Position numbers and translations under genes: made by a program. The notes beneath the pieces are model-generated. The model searched no databases and was not told the origin of the DNA. It saw only the letters and a list, made by a program, of their open reading frames with translations. Shown in pieces: positions 33,363-41,886 of a stretch of DNA of 64,000 nt; position 1 is the first letter of the stretch; each line of letters opens with the position of its first letter. The stretch comes from MED-G105 sp050331095. GTDB taxonomy: Bacteria; Pseudomonadota; Alphaproteobacteria; Caulobacterales; Parvularculaceae. The stretch spans positions 11,567 through 75,566 of the forward strand of contig JBHJHE010000045.1 in NCBI GenBank assembly GCA_050331095.1. Reading direction: 5' to 3'.

Positions 33363-35177
33363 TCAGCTCTCCAGCGCCTCGCGTTTCATTTCCAGCTCAA
33401 GCCACGTTTCTTCCGCCGCCGCCAAGGCCGAGCGGGCGTCGGCGAGGGCGTCGGCCTTCTTTTGAAACGCCGCCGGGTCGCGGGAGAAGAGCGCGGGATC
33501 TTCGAGCGCCGCAGCCAGGGCGGCGGCCTCTTGCGTCAGGCGGTCGATCTCGGCGGGCAGGCGCTCCAAAGCCCGTTGGTCGTTGTAGGTGAGCTTGCCG
33601 CGGCCGGGTTTCGGCGGCGGCGGGGTCGTTTTTTTCGGCGCCGGGCCGGGCGCCGCGGCGCTGGTTCGCGCCGAACGTTCCGCCTCGATCGCCCCATAGC
33701 CGCCGACGCGCTCGATCCACCGGCCGGAGCGCCTACCCGGATCGCGCGTCCAGTCGTCGAGCGCCGGCGCGATCACGGAGGTTGCGATGCGGTCGACAAA
33801 GCTGCGGTCGTGGCTGACGACGAGGAGCGCGCCCGGATAGTCGGCCACGAGATCCTGCAGGAGGTCGAGGGTCTCCAGGTCGAGATCGTTGGTCGGTTCG
33901 TCGAGCACCAAGAGATTCGAAGGCCTCGCGAGGATCGCGGCGAGGGCGAGGCGACCGCGCTCGCCGCCGGAGAGAACCGAGACGGGCGAGCGCCATTGTT
34001 CGGGGGCGAACAAAAAGTCCCTGAGATACGACGCCACGTGCTTCCTGCCCTCGCCGAGGTCGACCCAGTCGCCGCGCCCGTCGGTGATGGCGTCCGCGAC
34101 CCGCATCGTCGGCGCGAGCGCCGCGCGGCGCTGGTCGAGGCTCGCGATTTTGAGGTTCGGTCCGTGCTCGACGGTTCCGGCGTCGGGCGCGAGCTCGCCG
34201 ATCAGGAGCTTGACGAGCGTCGAATTGCCCGCGCCATTGGCGCCGACGACGCCGACCCGGTCGCCGCGGGCGATCACGGTGGAGAAGTCCGAGACGATCG
34301 TCCGGTCGCCGAACGCTTTCGAGACGTTCTCGGCGACGATCGCGCGTTTCGCGGACGGATCGGCGACATGGGCGGCGAAGGCGACTCGCCCGGGCGCGCC
34401 CCTTGCCTCGCGCTTGGCGCGACGTAGGTCTTCAAGCTCGGCCATGCGGCGGACGTTGCGTTTGCGCCGCGCGGTGACGCCGTAGCGCACCCAGTCCTCT
34501 TCCGCTGCGATCTTGCGGTCGAGCTTGTGAGCGTCGGCCGCCTCCTCGTCGAGCAGCTTGTCGCGCCACGCCTCGAAATCGGCGAAGCCGCGATCGAGGG
34601 CGCGGGTTCGTCCGCGATCGACCCAAAGCGTTTCGTCCGTGAGCGCCTCAAGCAGGCGGCGGTCGTGGCTGATGAGCGCGATCGCCGCGCGCGAGGCGTT
34701 GAGGCGCGCCTCCAGCGCTTCTATGGCGTCGAGGTCGAGATGGTTCGTCGGCTCGTCGAGCAGGAGAACGTCCGGGTCCGATGCGAGCGCCCGGGCGATG
34801 GCCGCGCGTCGGCGCTCGCCGCCGGACATGGACGCGACCTCGACGCCGGGGTCGAGATCAAGCTCGCCGAGCAGCCGTTCGGCGCGGTGCTCCTCGCCGC
34901 CCGCCCCCTCGCGCGCGACGTCGAGGGCCGTCGCGTAGGCGGAGAGATCAGGCTCCTGCGGCAGGTAGGCGACGCGGGCGCTGGGGTCGAGGTAGCGCAC
35001 GCCCGCGTCCGGTTCGACGAGCCCGGCGGCGATCTTGAGGAGCGTCGACTTGCCGGAGCCGTTGCGTCCCACCACGGCGAGCCTCGCGCGCGGCCGCAGG
35101 CTGAGCGCGGCGCCGTTCAGAACGGGGTCGCCGCCGAAGGTGAGCGCGACGTCGCTGAGGGTGAGAAGGGCGGCCAT
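33363..35177 (-). CDS. ABC-F family ATPase (Uup-like); NBD2 Walker A lysine replaced
   Basis: This 604-residue protein has two ATPase domains and no TM segments. NBD1 has Walker A GRNGSGKSTLL, signature MSGGERRRAAIARAL and Walker B LLLDEPTNHLDLDA. NBD2 has signature LSGGERGRLALAAIL and Walker B LVLDEPTNDLDLE. A C-terminal coiled coil (about 525-604) matches Uup. Uup-type proteins act on ribosomes or branched DNA. In NBD2 the Walker A reads GANGAGNSTL: the essential Lys is Asn318 (codon AAT at 34224-34226), so NBD2 should hydrolyse ATP poorly or not at all. Confidence 0.9.
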   Translation of the reverse strand: MAALLTLSDVALTFGGDPVLNGAALSLRPRARLAVVGRNGSGKSTLLKIAAGLVEPDAGVRYLDPSARVAYLPQEPDLSAYATALDVAREGAGGEEHRAERLLGELDLDPGVEVASMSGGERRRAAIARALASDPDVLLLDEPTNHLDLDAIEALEARLNASRAAIALISHDRRLLEALTDETLWVDRGRTRALDRGFADFEAWRDKLLDEEAADAHKLDRKIAAEEDWVRYGVTARRKRNVRRMAELEDLRRAKREARGAPGRVAFAAHVADPSAKRAIVAENVSKAFGDRTIVSDFSTVIARGDRVGVVGANGAGNSTLVKLLIGELAPDAGTVEHGPNLKIASLDQRRAALAPTMRVADAITDGRGDWVDLGEGRKHVASYLRDFLFAPEQWRSPVSVLSGGERGRLALAAILARPSNLLVLDEPTNDLDLETLDLLQDLVADYPGALLVVSHDRSFVDRIATSVIAPALDDWTRDPGRRSGRWIERVGGYGAIEAERSARTSAAAPGPAPKKTTPPPPKPGRGKLTYNDQRALERLPAEIDRLTQEAAALAAALEDPALFSRDPAAFQKKADALADARSALAAAEETWLELEMKREALES

Positions 35178-35265
35178 CGCCGGGGGGGTAGCATTCGGCG
35201 CCGGCGGGCGACAGGCGGTCGTCCCGTTAAGCGCCGGTCAGGCTTTACGCGCGACGTTTAGCGCC

Positions 35266-35814
35266 ATGAAGAAGGCGACGGCGAGCGACGCGGTTCATCC
35301 CCTTGCGGCTTATCTGCGCGAGACGAACGCCGATTTCGCGGCGTTCGCTGCGAGCGCCGGCTTGCCTCCTGACGCGCTCGATGCGCTCTTTGGAGGCCGC
35401 GCGCCGCTCGCTCTGGACGCGGCGCGCCGGATCGTCGCCATGACCGACGGCGCCGTCGATTTCGACTGCCTCGTCGTCTTGGACGGCGATGGGCGGGTCG
35501 CCGATTTCAGCGCGCGGTCTCGTCCGTCGGTCACCATCGACGTCGCCCTTCTTGCGCTCGCTCTGGAAGGCGCCTTTGGCGCCGACGGCGGCCGGCCCGT
35601 TCCGTCGGACGTCGTCGATCGGATCGCCGGGGCCGCGGGCGCTGCGGCCGAGGCGCTGTGTCCGCTCAGTCCCGACGGCGCGGCGGCGCGTCTTCAGCGA
35701 GTTCTTCCGACAATCCTTTCAGAAGCTCTGACAATGGAGCTGGGTCGTCGTCGGCTGGAAGCGCTCGCGGCCGCGGCGATCGATCGCTACGAGACGACGG
35801 CGCGACGGACGTGA
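35266..35814 (+). CDS. Putative HTH-domain protein, unknown function
   Basis: This 182-residue protein has a helix-rich N-terminus (HPLAAYLRETNADFAAFAA, LPPDALDALFGGRAPL, AARRIVAMTDGAVDF). It has the rhythm of a Cro/YdaS-type helix-turn-helix, including the G-x-x-x-LS/A-L spacing. The C-terminal 100 residues are helical, Ala-rich and unrecognised. The start is at ATG 35266, because the frame upstream runs antisense into the ABC-F gene. It stands alone. Confidence 0.6.
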   Translation: MKKATASDAVHPLAAYLRETNADFAAFAASAGLPPDALDALFGGRAPLALDAARRIVAMTDGAVDFDCLVVLDGDGRVADFSARSRPSVTIDVALLALALEGAFGADGGRPVPSDVVDRIAGAAGAAAEALCPLSPDGAAARLQRVLPTILSEALTMELGRRRLEALAAAAIDRYETTARRT

Positions 35815-36890
35815 GGTGCGCGGCGTGGCGGGCGCGACGTTGCGCCATACGCCAGACGTTGCGTGCGAACCGGGCTGCGAAAAGCTCGTCGCGCGACGTT
35901 TCGCAACCCTCGGTTGAATGCAGCGTAAGATTGTTTTGTTTTTCGTCGTCAGCGGACAAAATCATTCTCGGCTGTTGAAAAGAAATAATCGTTTTGCGGC
36001 ACATTTCTCGTTTGTCGTGCATCCGCATTGTGAATACGCGCAAGGCGCGTAGCGATCCTCAACTTGCAGTTTGACGGACGCGGGATCAAAAAATTTCTAA
36101 CGACCTCTGGAAAGAACAAGTCGAACTCTTGGAATTCGAGCGAAAGGTCGCGGCGTTGGCCGTCAAGCTCGCCGCCGTTCCGTCGGACGGGCGCGCAGCC
36201 CTCGAAAAAAGCGCGGCAACCATGGGCGCGAAGGCGTTCGATTTCAGCGGCGGCCTGCCGAAAGAAGAACCTCTCGTGAAGGCGGCGAAGTCTCTGCTTG
36301 GGGCGACACGACGTTATTCCGTTACGTAGCGCTTCTTGGCGCCACGCTTCTTCTGGCGTTCGCAAACCAGTCCGAACGGATCCGAAAAGCTGCGATGGCG
36401 CTCGCGATTAGCTGGGCCGCGAATTTTAATTTGGGGCGGAGTTCGGCCGCCCTTTGCATTATGCGCTTTTGGCAAATATTAGCGTAGTTTTTTCGGTTTT
36501 TATTGTAATATCTCAGACGTTGGGTTTCTGGTATTATTGTGCTAAATTAAACGTTGTCACCTGCGTTTACAGTCTCGCATTAGGCGTCTTTCTTGCGCGC
36601 CCTTGATTCTGGGCCGCATTGCTCGTCAATCGGCTGTTGGAGCCGTCTCCGGTCCACGTCAGCGGCGCGGCGCTTTATCTTATCGCTCGTCGGTGGAGCG
36701 CCGGGTCTGGTAGCGTCCCTGGCGACCGGGAGCCTAGGAAACGACCGACGCCTTTCGAGGGAAATGCTTAGCAGCAGTCCAGTTGCGCTGCTAAATCGCG
36801 CAGAATCGTGATCTCGCGCGATTTTCAACTTGATCTTCATGCCAATCGTCGACACGCTTTCGCGTCTGCGTAGCGTTAGGAGGCGCGTCA
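35815..36890. other. Gene-poor, AT-richer region with possible decayed coding sequence
   Basis: About 1.1 kb without a convincing gene except the doubtful 36129-36329 frame. From about 36260 a different frame continues with protein-like sequence: WGDTTLFRYVALLGA, then LLLAFANQSERIRKAAMALA, ending at a stop near 36475. This gives the impression of one or two small genes broken or overlapping by frame. The stretch 36420-36560 is markedly AT-rich. A hairpin with arms AGCAGC/GCTGCT lies at 36770-36792. No tRNA or known RNA family was recognised. Confidence 0.5.
36129..36329 (+). CDS. Doubtful small ORF, unknown
   Basis: This is a 66-codon frame with a TTG start and no good ribosome-binding site. 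Its sequence (FERKVAALAVKLAAVP, KSAATMGAKAFDFSGG, LVKAAKSLLGATRRY) looks like real amphipathic protein. The same frame continues up to about 36075 (including DLWKEQVELLE) without a standard start codon. It may be a remnant, or a small gene with an unusual start. Confidence 0.3.
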   Translation: MEFERKVAALAVKLAAVPSDGRAALEKSAATMGAKAFDFSGGLPKEEPLVKAAKSLLGATRRYSVT

Positions 36891-37157
36891 ATGGCGGAAG
36901 AAGCTTTTCGGAAGCAGCTCGACGGCTACAGGCTGGCGACGGCGGAAATTCTTTATCGGATGCCGGATCATCCGGCGCTCCTGCAAAGCTATCTGTGGCA
37001 GGACTACGACATCGCGCCGAAGTATCCCGTGCTGACGAAATTCCTCGACTTCTGGCGGTCTGAACTCGACGGAGCGCTCCATTCGGTCAGCATCGGGCAG
37101 ACGCGGGTCGTCAGCGCGGCGGAGATCCGCTCAGGCGCGCTTTTCGCCGTCCATTAA
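36891..37157 (+). CDS. usg: Usg family protein
   Basis: This 88-residue protein matches the alphaproteobacterial Usg family along its whole length: LDGYRLATAEILYRMPDHP, LLQSYLWQDYDIAPKYPVL, FLDFWRSELDGALHSV. The family was named from a gene near trp operons and has no known function. A perfect AGGAGG ribosome-binding site lies 7 nt before the ATG. Its end overlaps the convergent Mur-ligase gene by 27 bp. Confidence 0.9.
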   Translation: MAEEAFRKQLDGYRLATAEILYRMPDHPALLQSYLWQDYDIAPKYPVLTKFLDFWRSELDGALHSVSIGQTRVVSAAEIRSGALFAVH

Positions 37158-38558
37158 GTCCGTCCGCGCTGCAACGCGCCGCAGCAGGTCGGCGGCGAAG
37201 TCGCTCAAGGTGTCGTCGCGCGCGCCCATGACGACGATGCGGTCCCCCGGCGCGGCGCGTGCGACGAGGGCGTCGCCGCAGGCGTCCCGGGTCGCAAGCG
37301 CCTCGGCGTCGCGGCCGGCCGCGCGCACGGCCTCGGCGACGTCCGCGCTCGACACGCTCCGGTCGACGGTGCCGCCGAAATAGACAGGCTCTGGCATCAC
37401 GAGCGCGTCGCCATCGCGAAGCCCGTCGACGAAGGCGCCGACGAACTGGTCGCGCAGCTGGCGCAACGGTCCATACCCGTGTGGTTGGAACATCGCGAGG
37501 ATGCGGCCGCGCGCTTCGCGCAAGGTGCGGAAGGTCGCGGCGATCTTGTCGGGATTGTGAGCGAAATCGTCGATCACGAAAACGCCGTGCGCGCCGCCGA
37601 CGACTTCGAACCGGCGCCGCACGCCCGCGCACCCCTCAAGCGCATCGCAAGCTTCGGCCAACGGAACGCCGGCCGCGCGGGCGGCGGCGAGGGCCGCGAG
37701 GGCGTTCGAGACATTGTGCCGACCGGGCATCGACAGGCGCAGCGTGCGCGCCGGCGCGCCGTCGGCCCGCAGTTCGAACGCGGCGCCGTCGGGCGCGGGC
37801 GCGTAGGAGCCGCCGAGAAAGTCCGCCGTGTCGTCCGCTTGCGAGTAGGTGAGCTTCTCGCGCGCGCGTCGGCGCGCGACGGCCGCCGGTTCCGCGTTGT
37901 CGAGATTGAGGACGGCGAGGTCGGCTTTGTCGACGAAGTCGCCGAAGAGCGTCCGCAGTTCCGGCAAGGGCTTATGGTCCTCGGCGATGTTGTTCAGGAC
38001 CGCGATCGTCGGAGAGAAGAGCGCGATCGAACCGTCGCTTTCGTCGATCTCGCTGACGAACGCCTCGCCCGCGCCGTTGAGGGCGCTCAGGAACCGGCCC
38101 TCCGTATCGGGAAAATTCTTCATCTCTGCGCCGTTCATCGCCGTCGGCGCCCGCCCGCAGGCTTCCAGGAGCCAGGCCGCCATCGCCGTCGTCGTCGACT
38201 TGCCCGACGTGCCGGCGATCCCGACGCGCATCGCCGCGGCGTTGAAAAGCTCGGCGAGGATCTCCGCGCGCGTCGCCCGCCGGAGGCCGCGGGCCTTCGC
38301 CGCGGCGACGTCTGGGACGGCGTCTTCGATCGCCGCGGACGCGACGAGCACGCCGGCGTCGACGACGCCCGATCCGTCTTGCGGAAAGAGCCGGATCCCC
38401 CGTCCGCGCAGGTACTCGAACTTCTCCGGCGACCGGCCCTGGTCGAGCGCGCGGTCCGAGCCCGCGACTTCAAAACCCCGCGCCGTCAGGATGAGCGCCA
38501 GGGGCAGCATCCCGCTGCCGCCGACCCCGCAGAAGAAATAGGAAGGTTTGTCGGTCAT
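37131..38558 (-). CDS. mpl: Mur ligase, Mpl-type (peptidoglycan recycling) or MurC paralogue
   Basis: This 475-residue protein has all three Mur domains. The UDP-MurNAc-binding N-terminus is YFFCGVGGSGMLPLALIL with VAGSDRALDQG, the ATP loop is GIAGTSGKSTTTAMAAWLL, and NNIAEDHKP and GRHNVSNALAALAAA follow. The C-terminal domain has IDDFAHNPDKIAATFR and MFQPHGYGPLRQLRDQF. It resembles ligases that attach murein tripeptide to UDP-MurNAc (Mpl), as well as MurC. No dcw cluster is nearby, and a divergent LD-carboxypeptidase, also a recycling enzyme, is 87 bp away. Mpl is therefore favoured. Confidence 0.82.
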   Translation of the reverse strand: MTDKPSYFFCGVGGSGMLPLALILTARGFEVAGSDRALDQGRSPEKFEYLRGRGIRLFPQDGSGVVDAGVLVASAAIEDAVPDVAAAKARGLRRATRAEILAELFNAAAMRVGIAGTSGKSTTTAMAAWLLEACGRAPTAMNGAEMKNFPDTEGRFLSALNGAGEAFVSEIDESDGSIALFSPTIAVLNNIAEDHKPLPELRTLFGDFVDKADLAVLNLDNAEPAAVARRRAREKLTYSQADDTADFLGGSYAPAPDGAAFELRADGAPARTLRLSMPGRHNVSNALAALAAARAAGVPLAEACDALEGCAGVRRRFEVVGGAHGVFVIDDFAHNPDKIAATFRTLREARGRILAMFQPHGYGPLRQLRDQFVGAFVDGLRDGDALVMPEPVYFGGTVDRSVSSADVAEAVRAAGRDAEALATRDACGDALVARAAPGDRIVVMGARDDTLSDFAADLLRRVAARTDLMDGEKRA

Positions 38559-38645
38559 AGTTCCGGCCTACTAACGGATGCGAGTTGCGGGCTCGTTTAT
38601 GGACGTTTGCGGGCGCGCATAAGGCGATGAAGAGGGCGAATCGCG

Positions 38646-39506
38646 ATGGCCGACAAAGCATACGCGAAGGCGATCGCCGTCGTCGCGCCGTCGCGCCGGC
38701 TCGATCCGGCGGCTGCTGAGGCGGCTTCGGCGGTCGCGGCGGGGCTTGGCGACGGGGCTCCGCGACTTTTCTTTCATCCCCAGTGTTTTCTGGCGGACGG
38801 CCATTTCGCAGGCGACGACCACGCCAGAACCGAAGCGTTCGTGGAGGTGGCGAACGACCCGTCGTTCGACGCCGTTTGGTTCGCGCGCGGCGGCTACGGC
38901 GCTTGTCGCCTTGACGACGGTCTCGAGGCGCGGCTCGGCGACGCGGCGTGCGCGAAGACCTATCTCGGATATTCAGACTGCGGATACCTTCTCGCTCGCC
39001 TCGCGGCGGCCGGCGTCGGCCGCGTCGTCCACGGACCCATGCCGGCGGACATTGCGCGCGAGCGCGGCGAGGAAGCCGTCGCGCGGGCGCTGCGATGGCT
39101 CGTTCGCGGCGACGACGCGTCGCTTGAGGCCGAGGCGCGCGCCGCGGCCGCCGAGGCGCCGCTCGCCGCGTTCAACGCGCCGGTGCACGCCCACGCCCTG
39201 GCGGCCGATCGCGCGCCGGATCTTTCCGGCTGCGTATTGATGATCGAGGAGATCGCCGAGCACGACTACCGTTTCGATCGGACGATGCACGCGATCATGA
39301 CCCGCGTCGGACGCTCGCTCGCCGGGTTCGCGCTTGGCCGCGTCAGCGACACGCCGGAAAACGACGTCGCCTTTGGCCGCACGAGCGAGGAAATCGCGCA
39401 GTATTGGTGCGCGCGTGTCGGGACCGCGTATCTCGGCCGAGCGGATATCGGTCACGATGCGGACAATAAAATCGTCGTGCTCGGACCGCCGACGGCGTCT
39501 GGCTGA
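38646..39506 (+). CDS. ldcA: LD-carboxypeptidase (peptidase S66 family)
   Basis: This 286-residue serine peptidase has the nucleophile in YLGYSDCGYLL, preceded by WFARGGYGACRL. The catalytic Glu lies in CVLMIEEIAEHDYRFDR and the His in IGHDADNKIVVLG. LdcA cuts the terminal D-Ala from tetrapeptides during murein recycling. It is divergent from the Mpl-like ligase, which would use the resulting tripeptide. That supports both assignments. The domain order is normal and there is no signal peptide, so it is cytoplasmic. Confidence 0.88.
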   Translation: MADKAYAKAIAVVAPSRRLDPAAAEAASAVAAGLGDGAPRLFFHPQCFLADGHFAGDDHARTEAFVEVANDPSFDAVWFARGGYGACRLDDGLEARLGDAACAKTYLGYSDCGYLLARLAAAGVGRVVHGPMPADIARERGEEAVARALRWLVRGDDASLEAEARAAAAEAPLAAFNAPVHAHALAADRAPDLSGCVLMIEEIAEHDYRFDRTMHAIMTRVGRSLAGFALGRVSDTPENDVAFGRTSEEIAQYWCARVGTAYLGRADIGHDADNKIVVLGPPTASG

Positions 39507-39597
39507 GGCGTTTCAGGTCGGGTTGCCTCGCGGGCGGTTTCGACTACGGTCCCGTCGGAATCGACGCGCGCGAGCCCGCGCCAACCGGAGAACAATT

Positions 39598-40608
39598 ATG
39601 AACGTTCGTTTAGGGCGCTTCCGCGCCGTCGCGCTCATGGGCGCTGCGGCGCTGGCGCTCGGCGCTTGCGGCGGCGAGACGCCCGACGCCGCCCCCTCCG
39701 AAGAAGAAAGCGCCGGCGACGCCGAGGGCGACGATACGGGCGAGCAGGGCGACGCGGTCGACAAAGACGAAACGGCGGACGCCGAAGCGAACGAGGCGCA
39801 AAAAGCGGCGAACCTCGAAAGCGCGAAGGCGTTCCTTGCGGAGAACGCGAAACGCGACGGGGTCGTGACGACCGAATCCGGCCTGCAATACGAAATCGTC
39901 AGCAAAGGGCCGGAGGACGGCGCCTCGCCGGAGGCGAGCGATCTCGTTGACGTGCACTATGTCGGTACCCTGACGAACGGCGAAGAGTTCGATTCCTCGC
40001 GCGCCCGCGGCCAGCCGGCGCGCTTCCCCCTGAACCGCGTCATCCCCGGCTGGACCGAGGCCGTGCAGCTCATGAGCGAGGGCGACCGCTTCAAGATCTT
40101 CCTGCCGCCCGAACTCGCCTACGGCGAAACGGGCACGCCCAACGGCCCCATCGGCCCAAACGAGGCGCTCGTCTTCGACGTCGAACTGATCAAGGTCGCG
40201 AGCCCCAAGCGCAACCTCGCCAAGGCGAAGGAGTTCCTCGCCGAGAACAAGGCGAAGGACGGAATCCAGACGACCGAGTCGGGCCTGCAGTATGAAGTCC
40301 TGACCGAGGGCGGGACCGACGGCGTGGCGCCGGAGGCGACCAACGTCGTGCGCGTTCACTATGAGGGACGGCTAATCGACGGCACGGTGTTCGATTCTTC
40401 GCTCCAGCGGGGAACGCCGGCGGAGTTTCCCCTGAACCGCGTGATCGCCGGCTGGACGGAGGGCCTTCAGCTTATGAGCGAGGGCGACAAGTACCGCTTC
40501 TACATCCCGCCTGAGCTCGGCTACGGCGAAACCGGCGCGCCGGGCGGCTCCATCGGGCCGAACGAGGCCCGCGTTTTCGAGGTCGAGCTCCTTGAGGTGA
40601 AGGTCTGA
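39598..40608 (+). CDS. Lipoprotein with two tandem FKBP-type peptidyl-prolyl isomerase domains
   Basis: This 336-residue protein has a lipoprotein signal with lipobox LGAC (Cys24) and an acidic Glu/Asp/Ala linker to about residue 75. Two FKBP units follow, each preceded by the same KAFLAEN/KEFLAEN-TTESGLQYE spacer. Each has VHYVGTL/VHYEGRL, EFDSS/VFDSS, RVIPGWTEAVQLM/RVIAGWTEGLQLM and the closing YGETG-IGPNE strand. The near-identity of the units shows an internal tandem duplication. The protein should fold periplasmic or outer-membrane clients. ATG 39598 has GGAG 7 nt upstream. Confidence 0.93.
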   Translation: MNVRLGRFRAVALMGAAALALGACGGETPDAAPSEEESAGDAEGDDTGEQGDAVDKDETADAEANEAQKAANLESAKAFLAENAKRDGVVTTESGLQYEIVSKGPEDGASPEASDLVDVHYVGTLTNGEEFDSSRARGQPARFPLNRVIPGWTEAVQLMSEGDRFKIFLPPELAYGETGTPNGPIGPNEALVFDVELIKVASPKRNLAKAKEFLAENKAKDGIQTTESGLQYEVLTEGGTDGVAPEATNVVRVHYEGRLIDGTVFDSSLQRGTPAEFPLNRVIAGWTEGLQLMSEGDKYRFYIPPELGYGETGAPGGSIGPNEARVFEVELLEVKV

Positions 40609-40642
40609 CGTCTAAGTCGTCCCACCGAGGTGACGGTTTGAA

Positions 40643-40664
40643 GATATAAAGATAAGCTTATGTC
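40643..40664 (+). promoter_or_regulatory. Candidate SahR/ArsR-type operator before metH module
   Basis: This is an imperfect palindrome with arms GATATAA and TTATGTC around AAGATAAGC, 58 bp before the metH-like start. It contains the perfect core ATAAGCTTAT. It resembles the motif I recall for the SAH-responsive ArsR-type regulators of methionine genes in alphaproteobacteria. No regulator gene is in the window. Confidence 0.4.
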
Positions 40665-40722
40665 ATTCGACGACGCGGCGGCGTTCCCCGTCCGCGTCGT
40701 CGACGCCAAAAGGACGTAAGCT

Positions 40723-41808
40723 ATGCCTGATCCGGCAAAAGACCCCTATCCCGGCCGCCAGGACCGCATCGCCAAACTGCGCATCGCGTTGGACGAGCGC
40801 GTCGTCGTGCTCGACGGCGCGGCCGGCACCTTCATCCAGGGCGAAGAGCTCGACGAGGCCGGCTATCGGGCGGAGCGCTTCGCCGACTGGCCTTGCGACG
40901 TCCGCGGCAACAACGACCTTCTGATCCTGTCGCGGCCCGACATCGTGGAGCGGATGCACGCCGCCTATCTCGCGGCCGGCGCGGAGCTCATCGAAACGAA
41001 CACGTTTTCGGCGACGACCATCGCCCAGGCCGACTACGCGATGGAGGACCTTGCTTACGAGCTGAACGTCGAGGGCGCGCGCCTCGCCCGGCGCGCCGCC
41101 GACGCAGCGGCGACCGCTGACGCGCCGCGGTGGGTCGCCGGGGCCATCGGACCGACGAACCGGACGGCGTCGATCTCGCCGGACGTCAACGATCCGGGCA
41201 AGCGCAACGTCGATTTCGGCGCGCTGCGCGTCGCCTATGGGCAAGCCGCGCGCGGGCTTATCGAGGGCGGGGCGGACGCCATCCTCATCGAGACGATTTT
41301 CGACACTTTGAACGCCAAGGCCGCGATCTTCGCCGTCCAGGAGCAGTACGACGAGCTTGGCTTCGAGATCCCGTTAATGCTGTCGGTGACGATCACCGAC
41401 CAGTCTGGGCGCACGCTCTCCGGTCAGACCGCGGAGGCGTTCTGGCGCTCCGTCGCCCACGCCAGGCCGTTGAGCGTCGGCGTCAACTGCGCCCTTGGGC
41501 CCGACCTCATGCGGCCCTACGTCGCCGAACTCGCCCGCGTCGCCGATTGCTACGTTTCGGCCTACCCCAACGCCGGCCTGCCGAACGCCTTCGGCGGCTA
41601 TGACGAAACGCCGGAAAGCATGACCGAGCATCTCGGTGAATGGGCCCGCAGCGGGCTCCTCAACATCGTCGGCGGGTGCTGCGGCACGACGCCGGCCCAC
41701 ATCGCCGCCTTCGCGGAGGCGGTGCGGGGCGTCGCGCCGCGATGCGCGGGCGACGTCGAACCGGCCCTGCGCCTGTCGGGCCTCGAGCCGTTTTCGCTCG
41801 CAGGTTGA
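40723..41808 (+). CDS. Homocysteine S-methyltransferase module of split MetH
   Basis: This 361-residue protein equals only the N-terminal Hcy-binding domain of cobalamin-dependent methionine synthase. It has VVLDGAAGTFIQG, CDVRGNNDLLILSRPDIV, ETNTFSATTIAQADY, AGAIGPTNRTASISPDV and the zinc-binding cysteines in VGVNCALGP and VGGCCGTTPAHI. Full MetH has about 1200 residues; in several alphaproteobacteria the enzyme is split, and the folate-, B12- and SAM-binding parts are a separate gene. That second gene is not in this window. An operator-like palindrome precedes the gene. Confidence 0.92.
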   Translation: MPDPAKDPYPGRQDRIAKLRIALDERVVVLDGAAGTFIQGEELDEAGYRAERFADWPCDVRGNNDLLILSRPDIVERMHAAYLAAGAELIETNTFSATTIAQADYAMEDLAYELNVEGARLARRAADAAATADAPRWVAGAIGPTNRTASISPDVNDPGKRNVDFGALRVAYGQAARGLIEGGADAILIETIFDTLNAKAAIFAVQEQYDELGFEIPLMLSVTITDQSGRTLSGQTAEAFWRSVAHARPLSVGVNCALGPDLMRPYVAELARVADCYVSAYPNAGLPNAFGGYDETPESMTEHLGEWARSGLLNIVGGCCGTTPAHIAAFAEAVRGVAPRCAGDVEPALRLSGLEPFSLAG

Positions 41809-41811
41809 GCG

Positions 41812-41860
41812 CGGCGCGTTTTTCGGATCAAAATTTAGGATGCGGCGCCAAAACGCGCCG
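41812..41860. repeat. Inverted repeat between metH module and argE
   Basis: Perfect 11-bp arms CGGCGCGTTTT (41812-41822) and AAAACGCGCCG (41850-41860) are separated by 27 nt. It lies directly after the metH-module stop and could be a terminator-like stem or a protein-binding site. No T-run follows. Confidence 0.5.
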
Positions 41861-41886
41861 GACGCGCTAGGGACGCAATCGACAGA

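Noticed and set aside
31787..33592. A 601-codon plus-strand frame antisense to nrdA and ABC-F
   Set aside because: Both strands cannot be explained together; nrdA has all its catalytic motifs and this frame has none.
40609..40722. A SAM or SAH riboswitch before the metH module
   Set aside because: The short leader lacks the conserved cores of the SAM-II, SAM/SAH or SAH classes that I know; a protein operator fits better.
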